A DNA stretch of 64,000 bases. Origin: Okapia johnstoni. Lineage: Eukaryota; Chordata; Mammalia; Artiodactyla; Giraffidae. Below, one piece after another: positions 21,682 through 33,439 of this stretch. Under the pieces are notes generated by a model. The model was not told the DNA's origin. It ran no database searches and saw only the letters and a list, made by a program, of their open reading frames with translations. The position numbers and the translations under genes were made by a program. The stretch lies in assembly GCA_024291935.2 (NCBI GenBank), contig CM044309.1:33628001-33692000 (forward strand), given 5' to 3'. The first letter of the stretch is position 1, and each line of letters opens with the position of its first letter.

Positions 21682-22778
21682 TTTAACATTTATTGACTAT
21701 GCCAAAGCCTTTGACTGTGTGGGTCACAGTAAATGGTGGAAAATTCTGAAAGAGATGGGAATACCAGACCATCAGACCTGTCTCTTGAGAAACCTGTATG
21801 CAGGTCAGGAAGCAACAGTTTTAGAACTGGACATGGAACAACAGACTGGTTCCAAATGAGAAAAGGAGTACGTCAAGGCTGTATATTGTCACCCTGCTTA
21901 TTTAACTTCTATGCAGAGTACATCATGAGAAACGCTGGGCTGGAAGAAGCACAAGCTGGAATCAAGATTGCCGGGAGAAATATCAATAACCTCAGATATG
22001 CAGATGACACCACTCTTATGGCAAAAAGTGAAGAAGAACTAAAAAGCCTCTTGATGAAAGTGAGAGAGGAGAGTGAAAAAGTTGGCTTAAAGCTCAACAT
22101 TCAGAAAACTAAGATCATGGCATCTGGTCCCATCACTTCATGGGAAATAGATGGGGAAACAGTGGAAATAGTGTCAGACTTTATTTTGGGGGGCTCCAAA
22201 ATCACTGCTGATGGTGATTGCAGCCATGAAATTAAAAGACACTTGCTCCTTGGAAGAAAAGCTTTGACCAACCTAAACAGCATATTAAAAAGAGAGTCGT
22301 TACTTTGCCTACAAAGGCCTGTCTAGTCAAAGCTATGGTTTTTCCAGTAGTCATGTATGGATGTGAGAGTTGGACCATAAAGAAAGCTGAGCGCCAAAGC
22401 ACTGATGCTTTTGAACTGTGTTGTTGGAGAAGACTCTTGAGAGTCCCTTGGACTGCAAGGAGATCCAACCAGTCCATCCTAAAGGAGATCAGTCCTGGGT
22501 GTTCATTGGAAGGACTGATGTTGAAGCTGAAACTCCAATACTTTGGCCACCTCATGCGAAGAGTTGACTCATTGGAAAATACCCTGATGATGGGAAGGAT
22601 TGGGGGCAGGAGGAGAAGGGGATGACAGAGAATGAGATGGTTGAATGGCATCACCAACTCGATGGACATGAGTTTGGGTAAACTTCGGGAGTTGGTGATG
22701 GACAGGGAGGCCTGGCGTGCTGTGATTCATGGGGTCGCAGAGTTGGACACCTCTGAGCAACTGGAATGAACTGAACTG
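21682..22778 (+). mobile_element. BovB LINE, 5'-truncated, RT to 3' end
   Basis: Starts inside the reverse transcriptase at [13 protein letters not shown], includes YADDTTLMA (intact catalytic DD), and runs to the C-terminal KAERQ...[10 protein letters not shown] region and the 3' tail. Frameshifts split the reading frame at about 21825 and 22325, so no functional protein is made. Confidence 0.95.
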
Positions 22779-22784
22779 AAAAGC

Positions 22785-23390
22785 TATTTTTCACCAATTG
22801 GTGGTGAAATGAAATGTAAAGACAATCTAGGTAACTTCTCGTAAAGCCGAATTTGTTCAATTTAAGACTGCTTATTACCCTGATATTGTATATGTTCTGT
22901 GATACATATATTTTGAAATTAAGATGTTAATGGATGGTAGCTTCTTTTAATGCTCTTTTTTTGCCACCCAAAATATTAAAAAAATTTTTTTGCTCCCTTG
23001 GAAAGTTCAAAACCCTGAAGATAACCACTGGTTAACAAAATTTAAAAAGGAATATATTATAAAATAAAGTATTCTGGAGTTGCTGAGGATTGAAGACAAT
23101 CAATTTACCACCTAGCTTAACAGATATAGCCAGCAAGCATTTTAAAGGCTTTTTTTTTTTATGTTTCTACTGCATGCTAACTACCGAAATTTAAGATAAA
23201 TAAGATTGGCCCAACCCCTAAGAAACTCACATTTCAGTGAATGAGATTAATATGTGAATTAATGCTTATAACAGGTAAGTATTAATAGAAATATGTATCA
23301 ATACAAATTGCTATGGAATCATGGCAGATAGAATGAGTGAAAAATTGAATTGCTAAGGAATATAGAATTACCTGGCGATACCTGATACCT
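22785..23390. other. Unique AT-rich sequence
   Basis: No repeat family or gene is recognised. There is a T-run at about 23151-23160. Confidence 0.5.
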
Positions 23391-23394
23391 GGAG

Positions 23395-25950
23395 TGACAG
23401 GCAAGCTTGGCCTTGGAGTACAAAATGAAGCAGGGCAAAGGCTATCAGAGTTTTGCCAAGAGAACGCACTAGTCATAGCAAACACATTTTTCCAACAACA
23501 CAAAAGATGACTCTACATATGGACATCACCAGATGGTCAATACCAAAATCAGATTGATTATGTTCTTTGAGCCCCAGATGGAGAAGCTGTATACAGTCAG
23601 CAAAAACAAGACTGGGAGCTGACTGTGATTCAGATCATGAACTCTTTATTGCAAAATTCAGACTTAAGTTGAAGAAAGTAGGGAAAACCATTAGAGCATT
23701 CAGGTATGACCTAAGTCAAATCCATTACAATTATACAGTGGAAGTGACAAATAGGTTCAAGGGATTAGATCTGATAGATAGAGTGCTTGAAGAACTATGA
23801 ATGGAGGTTCATAACATTATACAGGAGGCAGTGATCAAAACCATCACCAAGAAGAAGACATGCAAAAAGGCAAAATGGTTGTCTGAGGAGGGCTTACAAA
23901 TAGCTGAGAAAAGAAGAGAAGCTAAAGACAAAGGAGAGAAGGAAAGATATACCCATCTGAATGCAGAGTTCCAAAGAATAGCAAGGAGAGATATAGAAGT
24001 GAAAGTCGCTCTGTCATGTCCTACTCTTTGCAACCCCATGGACTACACAGTCCATGGAATTCTCCGGGCCAGAATACCAGAGTGGGTAGCCTTTCCCTTC
24101 TCCAGGGGATCTTCCCAACCCAGGGAGTGAACCCAGGTCTCCCACATTGCAGGTGGATTTTTACCAGCTGAGCCACAAGGGAACGTAAGTGATCAGTGCA
24201 AAGAAATAGAGGAAAACAATAGAATGGGAATGACTAGAGATCTCTTCAAGAAAATTCGAGATTCCAAGGGAACATTTCATGCACAGATGGGCACAATAAA
24301 GGACAGAAACAGTATGGACCTAACAGAAGCAGAAGATATTAAGAAGAGATGGCAAGAATACACAGAAGAACTATGCAAAAAAAATCTTAATGACCCAGGT
24401 AACCACAATGGTGTGATCACTCGCCTAAAGCCAGACATTCTGAAGTGCAAAGTCAAGTGGACCTTAGGAAGCATCACTACAAACAAAGCTAGAGGAGGTG
24501 ATGGAATTCCAGTTGAGCTATTTCAAATCCTAAATGATGATGCTTTGAAAATGCTGCACTCAACATGCCAGTAAATTTGGAAAACTCGACAGTGGCCACA
24601 GGACTGGAAAAGTTCAATTTTCATTCCAATCCCAAAGAAAGGCAATGCCAAAGAAAGTTCAAACTACCACACAATTGCACTCATCTCACACACTAGCAAA
24701 GTAGTGCTCAAAATTCTCCAAGTAAGGCTCTAACAGTACATGAACAGAGAACTTCCAGATGTTCAAGCTGGATTTAGAAAAGGCAGAAGAACCAGGGATC
24801 AAATTGCCAACATCCATTCAATCATAGAGCAAGAGAATTCCATAAGCACATCTACTTCTGCTTCATTGACTACGTTAAAGACTTTGACTGTGTGGATCAC
24901 AACAAACTGGAAAATTCTTACAGAGATGAGAATACCAGTCAACCTTACCTGCCTTCTGTGAAACCTGTATGCAGGTCAAGAAGCAACAGTTAGAACTGGA
25001 CATGGAACAACAGACTGGTTCCAAATTGGTAAAGGAGTACATCAAGGCTGTATATTATCACCCTGCTTATTTAACTTATACAGCAGAGTACATCATGCGA
25101 AATGCCAGGCTGGATGAAGCACAAGCCAGAATCAAGATTGCTGGGAGAAGTATCAGTAACCTCAGTTATGCAGATGACACCACGCTTATGGCAGAAAGTG
25201 AAGAACTAAAGAGCCTCTTGATGAAAGTGAAAGAGGAGAGTGAAAAAGCTGACTTAAAGCTGAACATTCAGAAAACTTAAGATCATGGCATCCAGTCCCA
25301 TCACTTCATGGCAAATAAATGAGGAAACAATGGAAGCACTGAAGACTTTATTTCTTAGGCTCCAAAATCACTGCAGATGGTGACTACAGCCATGAAATTA
25401 AAAGACGCTTGCTCCTTGGAAGAAAAGCTTTGACCAACCCAAACAACATATTAAAAAGAGAGACATTATTTTGCCTACAAAGGCCTGTCTAGTCAAAGCT
25501 ATTGTTTTTCCAGTAGTCACGTATGGATGTCAGAGTTAGACTGTTAAGAAAGCTGAGTGCGAAGAACTGATGCTTTCAAACTGTGATGTTGGAGAAGACT
25601 GTTGAGAGTCCCTTTGACAGCAAGAAGATCAAACCAGTCAGTCCTAAAGGAAATCAGTCCTGAATATTCAATGAAAGGACTGATGCTGAAGCTGCAGCTC
25701 CAATACTTTGGCCACCTGATGCGAAGAACTGATTCATTGGAAAAGACCCTGATGCTGGGAAGAATTGGGGGCAGGAGGAGAAGGGGACGACAGAGAATGA
25801 GATAGTTGGATGGTATCACTGACTCAATGGACATGAGTTTGAGCAAGCTCCTGGAGTTGGGTGATGGACAGGGAAGTCTGGCGTGCTGTAGTCCATGGGG
25901 TTGCAAAGAGTCGGACATGACTGAGGGACTAAACTGAACTGAACTGAGGG
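23395..25950 (+). mobile_element. BovB LINE, endonuclease end to 3' end, interrupted
   Basis: Begins near the end of the endonuclease coding region (CTTGGCCTTGGAGTACAAAA, then ACATATGGACATCACCAGAT) and continues through the RT to the 3' tail. YADDTTLMA is retained near 25170-25195. Several stops and frameshifts break the frame. A Bov-tA splits it at 23997-24192. It is the longest BovB copy in the window. Confidence 0.95.
23997..24192 (-). mobile_element. Bov-tA SINE inside BovB
   Basis: Reversed copy from GAAAGTCGCTCTGTCATGTC to CAGCTGAGCCACAAGGGAAC. The 6-base aagtga repeats at 23997-24002 and 24187-24192. Confidence 0.9.
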
Positions 25951-26399
25951 AATATAGATCCTTGAGCAGGGTTTTGAGATATAGATATGAATGTAGTCAA
26001 AATAAAAGAAAATGTATCCTATTAGTAAGGAAATTTTAAATAGCTCCGTGTGTGTGTACTACAAAAATGCCTTTATTGAGATTTGAAAAGAAAGGAGTAG
26101 GAAAAATTAAAGAAGAGTTTGTACTTTATCCTGAAAGTGGTGGGGGAAATGAAAGATTTTTCAGCAAAGGAATGACTGAATCAGATATTTCTTAATTAAC
26201 ATCTAAGTCCTAATGTTGACTCATCCAACAATCTGATTTTTAATTCAGTCTCCTATGTAGTCACCCACTAGGAAGGTATTTCCTTAGTAAACAAGGTAGG
26301 TTATCCTGCCAGATAAATGTTCTGTTAAAAATGATGAATTGTCAGTCTCTTCTAAATTTGATTGATTTGAGGTAGTGTCCAAAGTCTAATAGATTTAAA

Positions 26400-26587
26400 A
26401 AATATCTTTCTATGTATTTATTTGGCTGTGCCAAGTCTTAGTTGCAGCATGTGGGCTCTCTTTTAGTTGTGGCATGGGAGCTCTTAGTTGCAGCCTGTGG
26501 AATCTTAGCTTCTCAACCAGGAATTGAACTCATTCCCCTTGCATTAGGAGCGTGGAGTCTTAACCACCGAACCACCATCAAAGTCCC
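26400..26587 (-). mobile_element. CHR/ART2A-type SINE
   Basis: Reversed copy: TATTTATTTGGCTGTGCCAA, repeated GGCATG/GTTGCAG segments, and a 5' end TTAACCACCGAACCACCATC. Confidence 0.87.
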
Positions 26588-27530
26588 CCTAATAGATTTT
26601 AAATATAACAGTCAAGTCCAGTTTAGGGATCCCCATACTGGAGTTGGAGATCTGAGGTGGTATTATTGAGATCTAGTTATTGCTACCTCTTGAAGTCCTG
26701 CCTAATAAGACTTCTAACAACCTTCTGTATAGTACCCTGAAGACTACACACCCATCAGCCTCCTACCTCTCAGGTATACTGAGAATTCTACAGTCACAAC
26801 GGCAATAATTTCATAAAAGATGATGTCATACTTTAAAAATCCTTAACACAACTTCCGGAAATGAAGAGGAAACTCTTCTAAACATTTATGATTAACTAAC
26901 ATAAAATTTGCCTTGAGGTTTGAGTTATAACTCTTGAAACAAGAACCATTAAGAATAACTGTGGTGTTGTACCTGTGTTCTCAAAAGGGGTGGACTAGAC
27001 AGTGTGGGTAGGAAAGTGAAAATTCCTAAGTACCTTTGGATAGACTGCTCAAAGTAGTCACACTACAGTGGCTCAGTAGGGTTCTGGGCATGTACAAAGA
27101 TATTGTAAACGAGGTAAGTTTTTTTCCTGTGGGTTCAATGACAAGTAAGTCATTAAAATTGTGGCTTGATATATTTTTTTCACCCTTTGAGATGTGTTTC
27201 TCCAGGCCAGTCATAGTGTTGTGCTCTGCTAAGTTATTATGCCTCACTGGTTAATGAAACAATCAGGCTTGTTGAACAAGTACAATTCAGGTACCGCCCA
27301 CTTTTTTCTTCTGTTTTTTAAGTACCCTGATCTAACAGCTGTGGGATTCTGTTGATGACGCTTAAATGTTTCAGGATTTTCAGGTTTGCTCAAGAGACAC
27401 ATAAGTGATCTATTCGTGATTCAGAGATTTCTTTCTTCTCACCTGCTGCTCAGTAATGGCACTTTAGTTAATATGTTTACGTCTACAAAGACATCTACCA
27501 ATGATGGGCAGAGTCACATATGTAGTTTTA
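26588..27530. other. Unique sequence, nothing recognised
   Basis: Short open frames on both strands only. No family match that I can support. Confidence 0.5.
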
Positions 27531-27539
27531 CTGCAGAGG

Positions 27540-27700
27540 ACTTCAGTGTTCATATTGTGAAATTTGGGAAAATCACCTATTATCTCCCGATCCTGTTATT
27601 TACTCATTTGTAAAATGGAGCTAATCATAGAATGGTAGTAACCTCATAAATCTGCTTCAGAAACGTAATGAGATGATATATGTAAAGCACTTAACTCAAT
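27540..27700 (+). repeat. MIR SINE, diverged
   Basis: Contains TTTGGGAAAATCACCTATTA, CTCATTTGTAAAATGGAGCT and TGAGATGATATATGTAAAGC, the order expected in MIR. Confidence 0.7.
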
Positions 27701-27714
27701 GTGGGGCAAATATC

Positions 27715-28320
27715 AACCTCAACTGTTCAAATTCTTACTGCATGCCGGGTGCTGCACTCGGTACTGGAGATAAAATGACAAACAAGGGCAGACACAGTTC
27801 TTGCTCTCATGAAGCTTACAATCTAAGGCAGGAGGTTGGCAATTAGTTAATCCCAAAAAACAAAAGAGAAGAGTGAGGACAGGAAGGTGGAGAACATGAT
27901 GCTTTTGGAACATATAATAGAACAATTTGACTTGACTCCCAAGGGTAATTGAGCAAATTTCTCTGGGAAGGTATCTCTTGAGCGGCCAACAGCAGGATCA
28001 AGAAGATGGCTTTCCAGCCTGTGTGGAGGTTTGCAGAGGGGTGGGCCATCACAGATTTGAAGGTTGGAAAGCTAGAGCAGCGGAGGGGGAGCAGGATGGG
28101 AGATAAGGTGGGCTTGAGATGAAGTGGGTGGGATCCATTGTGTAGCAGTTGTCAGTTTGTCTTTTTGATAAGAACAATGAGAAGCTGCTGAAGGGTTTTT
28201 GAATGAGATGGGAGGGCCGGGTAGCATGAAAGTACCAAGAGCAGATTTGGATGTCAAGATAGTCTTGGCTGTAGAAAACGTATAGGAGTAGGACCAGAGG
28301 AAATAGAAGCTATTAGAAGA
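27715..28320 (+). repeat. Ancient mammalian repeat, family not named
   Basis: Has the layout GCCGGGTGCTGCACTCGGTA, CTCTCATGAAGCTTACAATC, then GAGCAGG-rich purine segments and AGAAGCTGCTGAAGGGTTTT. The same layout recurs at about 44960-45770, 58440-58905 and 59815-60790, so it is an old interspersed family. Confidence 0.45.
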
Positions 28321-28328
28321 GATGATGA

Positions 28329-28442
28329 GGGAATTTCCTGGTGGTCCATTGGTTAGGATTCCTCGCTTCCACTGGTGTGGGTCCAATCCCTGGTTGAGGA
28401 ACTAAGATCCTGCAAGCCATGAGACATGGCCAAAAAAAAAAT
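28329..28442 (+). mobile_element. CHR-type SINE
   Basis: GGGAATTTCCTGGTGGTCCA to CATGAGACATGGCC with an A-tail at 28432-28441. Confidence 0.88.
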
Positions 28443-28572
28443 TGATGAAAGTTTGGGCTAGGTTGATGATGGTAAAGGTGGAGAGAACTGGACATATTTG
28501 AGAGATAATTTAGGAGGAATAATTCAAGGGAGTTGGTGATGGATTGAATATAAGGATTAAAAAAGAACAAAG

Positions 28573-28788
28573 TGGGGTATCCTTGGTGATCCAGTGGCTA
28601 AGACTTCATGCTCTCCAATGCAGAGGGTCCAAGTTGGATCCCTGGTCAGGGAACTAGATCTCACATGCTGAAACTAAGAGTTCAAATGCCACAATTAAAG
28701 ATCCTATGTGCTGCAACAAAGATCAAAAATCCTATGTGCCACAACTAAGATCCAGTGCAGGCAAATAAATAAATTAAAAAAAAAAAGT
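28573..28788 (+). mobile_element. ART2A-type SINE
   Basis: GGTATCCTTGGTGATCCAGT through TGGATCCCTGGTCAGGGAAC, then repeated AAGATCC...GCCACAACT units, ending in AAATAAATAAATT and an A-run. Confidence 0.87.
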
Positions 28789-29340
28789 TTTGAGGCTCAG
28801 TCGTAGGCTTCTGACACCATTCCCCAAGACGTTAGTCAGAAGAACAAAGTTTAGGGGTAAAATTATGAATTCATCCTTTTGGATATTTGATTTAGAGGGT
28901 TTTTTTTTTTTTGAGATATTCAGGCTAGAGCACATGGGATATATATGTATCATAAACAATTGTATATGTATACACACACACACACTTGGATTACATGTCA
29001 TCTGCATCATATAGGTGGTGACTTTTTCACTTGTGAAATAGGCGTACTAAACGTGCTTCATAGGAATCTTGTATGATGAACATAAAGTACCTAAGTATAT
29101 GTGAATGACTGAGCTAAGCTACAAGAGAGTAAAGAAATGGTCTTGGGTTCAGTATCAGAAGAGTAATAGAGAAATGCCTGAGAGGATCCTACAAGCAGTG
29201 GCAGAGGAGGAGCATCCTGTATCCAGTGTGATGAGAATAGTCTAGTGTATATACCACATCTGAAGGTCACAATATCTGTTAGTGAGCTGCTTAACTGAGA
29301 TGTTTTCTAAATAATCAGATATTGAATCTGGACCCTGGAA
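28789..29340. other. Unique sequence with a short CA run
   Basis: (CA)6 at about 28973-28984 and a T-run near 28901-28912. No gene is recognised. Confidence 0.5.
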
Positions 29341-29342
29341 AC

Positions 29343-29736
29343 CTTTTTTTTTTTTTTAATTATATGATTTCACCAGTTTTTAGTTGCAGCACTCTGGATC
29401 TTCAATCTTGGTTTCGGCATGTGGGATTTTTAGCAGCATGTGGGAACTATTACCCTGTGCTGTGCTGTGCTAAGTTGCTTCAGTCGTGTCCGACTCTTTG
29501 TGACCCTATGAACTGTAGCCCACCAGGCTCCTCTGTCCATGCGGATTCTCCAGGCAAGAATACTGGAGTGGATTGCCATGCCCTCCTCCAGGGGACCTTC
29601 ACAACCCAGGGATCGAACCCAGGTCTCCTACATTGCAGGCAGATTCTTTACTGTCTGAGCCACTAACTTGCAAACAAACCCAGGCCACCTGCATCAGGAG
29701 CATGGGGTCTTAGTCACTAGACCACTAGGGAAGTCC
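29343..29736 (-). mobile_element. CHR-type SINE split by a Bov-tA
   Basis: T-run and GTTTTTAGTTGCAGCACTCT on the left. The 5' end GGCCACCTGCATCAGGAGCA...CTAGACCACTAGGGAAGTCC is on the right, after the Bov-tA. Confidence 0.82.
29455..29668 (-). mobile_element. Bov-tA SINE nested in the CHR-type SINE
   Basis: Reversed full copy from TGCTAAGTTGCTTCAGTCGT to TTTACTGTCTGAGCCACTAA, preceded by a short TGTGC repeat. Confidence 0.93.
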
Positions 29737-29739
29737 CTG

Positions 29740-29870
29740 TATGTGTGTGTGCTCAGTTGCTTCAGTCATGTCTTCCCGACCCAGGGATCAAACCCATGTC
29801 TCTTACGTCTCCTGTGTTAGCAGGTGGGTACTTTACCACTTGCGCCACCTGGGAAGCCCAGGAAAGTCCC
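29740..29870 (-). mobile_element. Bov-tA SINE with internal deletion
   Basis: CTCAGTTGCTTCAGTCATGTC jumps directly to TTCCCGACCCAGGGATCAAA, so about 80 bases of the body are missing. It ends CGCCACCTGGGAAGCCC. Confidence 0.87.
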
Positions 29871-30540
29871 TGGGAGCCTCTTATTCGTAATAACTTCAAC
29901 ATTAAAGTATTCAAAGGAAGTTTTCATGGAAATTCATGAACGTTTATTGAGGGACTCAAGTCCAACATGGTAAGGTCAGAGAAAAATTCCTGGAACCGAA
30001 GTGTAGAAATTGACCACAAAAAGAAGTGGGAAGGTGTGTTCTAGAAGGAGTGAAGAGTACAGGGACTTTAAAAAAGCACAAGTACATGAAAGCACAGTGG
30101 GATGAAGGAAGTGAAATTATCTTGGGGTTAATAACATTTGGGACAGGAGATGATACTGGCAAGGTAAAGGGACCGAATGATGGAAAGCAAGTGAGTAATG
30201 GACCCCGTTAGAAGCCTGTAGACAAAGAAATGACACAGTAGGCTTGCTTTTAGATAGAAATGGTCAACCATCATATAGACCAGAGAATGAAACTGGATAT
30301 ATAGAGGTTATAAGTTATGAACAAGTAAAAGACAGAAGTCTGATGTTCAGGAGACATTTAGAAAGTAGTCTAGATTGGAAATATTTAGATATGAATAATT
30401 ATCAGCTTATAATGAATGGGTAATTAAAGCCAGAATAAATGAAATAAACTGAGGAGAACATGTAAAGTGAGAAGAGATAGAAAATTAAAAAAGAACCCAG
30501 TGAAACACATCATTTAAGGGAAAAGTGCAAGAAGATGATC
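29871..30540. other. Unique sequence, nothing recognised
   Basis: Purine-rich, possibly the decayed remains of an old repeat. No boundaries are supportable. Confidence 0.45.
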
Positions 30541-30544
30541 TCGA

Positions 30545-31080
30545 GAATGTCTCTCATCCACTAATCATCATTCTCAAAAAGTTCTTCTTTATATCTAACT
30601 TAGATCTGTCATGCTGTAATCAAAGTCTGTTTCTTCTGTCCACTCTCCAGTTGAGATAGAAAGCAGCTGTTCATCATCTTGTATATAACAACCTTTCCTT
30701 CACTTGAATACTGTTATTAAGAAACCTGGTAGTCTTCTCTAACTTAAGCTAAATAATTTCTAGCTCCTATTTTTCCAACCCTTTAATCATCTCTGTGACT
30801 CTCTGTTGAATCTCTTCCACTTTTTCCACAAACCTCTTTAACTTTGGAGTCCTTGGCTGGACCTTGTACTTTCAAGACTCACTTTGACAATTATGGAAGA
30901 ACCTTCTTAAATTTCTTATACAGTAGCTTTCTATATCCTAATGTTATGCTTGGGTCTACTCCATGTTAAATACAGGATTTCTAGTAAACCATCTTATTTT
31001 GGCTATTTATGTCTATCTAGCTAAGTTTTTGTATTATTAATGCTCAGTCCATTTTGACTGTATTGTTTCAAAGAGATCAT
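30545..31080 (-). repeat. CR1/L3-like LINE remnant
   Basis: Reversed order of segments resembles L3/CR1 3' sequence: AGTTCTTCTTTATATCTAAC, CTGTTCATCATCTTGTATA, CTTCTCTAACTTAAGCTAAATA, CTGTGACTCTCTGTTGAATC and GGACCTTGTACTTTC. It is highly diverged. Confidence 0.5.
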
Positions 31081-31207
31081 TCTCAATACCCTTCTATTAC
31101 CAAATGATATAGCTTATCTGTCCTTGGTCTCATGGACATCAGTTTGGGCAGGAAGTAAAAGCTTTGTATGCCACGCACTTGCATAAGATGACATAGATTA
31201 AGAGCAT

Positions 31208-31917
31208 GGTCTTTTTCATATCCCCTTTCTTGTTTAAATGATGAAATCAGATTAAACACTAAATGTGAAGGAACTCCGCTTACTTCTCTTATCCCTCTCT
31301 CCACTGTGAGCTCCTTGAAGGAGGAGCCCAATTCTGGTTGTCTTTATATTCTCAGCCCACTTTTTAATGTCAAGGAAAATCACATTTGATGCCTACCTTA
31401 AATCCAGTGTAGAAAAGGAAGGTCTTAGACTTCCCTAGTGGTCCAGTGCTTAAAGAATCTGCCTGCAAATGTAGGCAACATGGGTTCGATCCCTGGTCTG
31501 GGAAGACTTCACATGCCGCAGGGCAACTAAACCCATGCTCCATTACTACTGAAGCCCACATGCTGTAGAACCCATGTTCTATGACAACAGAAGGCACTGC
31601 AAAGAGAAGCGCAAGCACCACAACTAGACCAGGGATCGAACCCATGTTGCCTACATTTGCAGGCAGATTCTTTAAGCACTGGACCACTAGGGAAGTCTAA
31701 GACCTTCCTTTTCTACACTGGATTTAAGGTAGGCATCAAATGTGATTTTCCTTGACATTAAAAAGTGGGCTGAGAATATAAAGACAACCAGAATTGGGCT
31801 CCTCCTTCAAGGAGCTCACAGTGGAGAGAGGGATAAGAGAAGTAAGCGGAGTTCCTTCACATTTAGCGTTTAATCTGATTTCATCATTTAAACAAGAAAG
31901 GGGATATGAAAAAGACC
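31208..31917. repeat. Large inverted repeat, 292-bp arms, 126-bp spacer
   Basis: Arms 31208-31499 and 31626-31917 are reverse complements over their whole length without indels. Paired positions always sum to 63125. The one mismatch is 31258 against 31867. The left arm contains L2-like sequence plus the first 73 bp of a CHR/ART2A SINE. The right arm is the inverted copy, located inside that same SINE. The spacer is SINE body. Confidence 0.97.
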
Positions 31918-32012
31918 CCATTCGCCGCAACTAGAGAAAGACTGCACGCAGCAAAGAAGACCCAGTACAGTCATCAATTAATTAACTTTTTAAAAAAGAA
32001 AAGGAAGGTCTT
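31411..32012 (+). mobile_element. CHR/ART2A SINE carrying the inverted duplication, with target-site duplication
   Basis: The SINE begins at about 31427 (AGACTTCCCTAGTGGTCCAG), runs to about 31625, resumes at 31918 (CCATTCGCCGCAACTAGAG) and ends in an A-rich tail near 31996. The 16-base agaaaaggaaggtctt flanks the whole at 31411-31426 and 31997-32012. Taking out the insert leaves about 278 bp, so some SINE bases were probably lost at the junction. Confidence 0.92.
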
Positions 32013-33108
32013 GACCAGCAATGGATCTTGACTTCCATCTTGCTTGTCATCTCAAATTGATAAGTAATTTACTTATTCCAGAGCCTTGTGATTAGAAGGA
32101 CCCTGAAGCAGTGTCATGGACCATCAAAAACTGCTGTGGCCAGCTGGAACTGTTGGGACTTAGAATTGTGAATTGCTCTAGCAAACTGTTTACCATGGAC
32201 ATAGGGCATAGGAGAAGAGGTGAGGGTAGCCCATATTTGCCACTAAAAGCAATGACAAAACTATGTCTTCATTCCTAGACAATGCCTCGGTCCCACACTA
32301 CTCAGAGACTATTGCTGTAAGAAAGAAAACAGCACTTTCTTCCGTTTAATGGATCATCGCAAAGACAACAGAAAGTCTTGGAGGTCGTGGCCCTACTTTT
32401 AAAAAAATCTTTGCACACACTCATTTTGTCCAATTGCACAAGACCTCTTTTTAGTAACTCTTGGAAATTGTGTCAGTGCTAATCTGCATGGTTGCCACAC
32501 ATGGCTCTGAAATGTCATTACAAGAGTTTTGTTCACGATTCTTTCCTGGAAGTTGCTCAGAAAATAGTTTTGATTTAACTTAAAAGTCAGTGAAAATAAT
32601 AGAGATTGAGTGAGTTTTTTGTTAAGTTAATCAAAGAATTCAGCTGCCACTTAAAAATTTCCACAAATAGTCTTAAGGTGTTATTGCTAATTATTACCCT
32701 GACAGCATATTGTCAAAAGATGTAGTACTAGACAAAGAACTCGATCACTGAAACTTTAGTGACGTCTTTGTCAAATGGATAAAGTTTGGTATAAAAGCTG
32801 ACCTAAGAGGTGGAGCAAACTGAAGAATTAGTATGTTGTGGGTATTTTCCAGTCCTTGGAATGTAAGAAATTGTCCTGAAAAACTGTCAATACATTCCAT
32901 TTTAGATGCTTTTGTTCATTTGCTTTTTTGCTTTGTTGTTGTTGTTTTGTGGTTCTTCACTTAACATGAGCCTCAATGTCTAGACTTTGGAGAATAACCT
33001 CAAAGATAGTTAAATTAATGATAAGTCAAGTTGGTTGATCCACTTGTGATAGGTACTGCATCTAAAGTCTACAGTTAATAGTGAGATAAATGCTCTAAAA
33101 GTGTAACT
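32013..33108. other. Unique sequence, no young repeat
   Basis: No gene or named repeat is recognised. (GTT)4 at about 32936-32947. Confidence 0.5.
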
Positions 33109-33112
33109 TCAG

Positions 33113-33245
33113 GCACTTCCCTGGTGATCCAGTGGTTAATATTTCTCCTTTCAATGCAGATGGTGGAGGTTTGATCCCTGTTTGTGGAGCTAAGATCCAT
33201 ATGCCTTGCGGCCAAAAAACCAAAACAATTAAAAAAAAAAAAAAC
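33113..33245 (+). mobile_element. CHR-type SINE
   Basis: GGCACTTCCCTGGTGATCCAG to CTTGCGGCCAAAAAACC and an A-rich tail at 33231-33244. Confidence 0.87.
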
Positions 33246-33439
33246 AGAAGCAATATTGTAGCAAATTTAATAAAGACTTTAAAAATGGTCCACATCAACC
33301 TTTATTAAAAAATAAATAAATAAAAGTGCAGCTTCACAGTGAGTTGAGAAACATTCCACCACTTAGTTCTTGAATGCTTTTCCTACTCTCTACCTCTGCT
33401 ATCGCTGGCCTAGTTCTCTCTTATCCTGAACAGTACAAC

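Noticed and set aside
31208..31917. Inverted repeat as the terminal repeats of a DNA transposon
   Set aside because: The arms contain L2-like flank and part of a SINE, the spacer is SINE body with no transposase, and no target-site duplication flanks the arms. A local inverted duplication explains it better.
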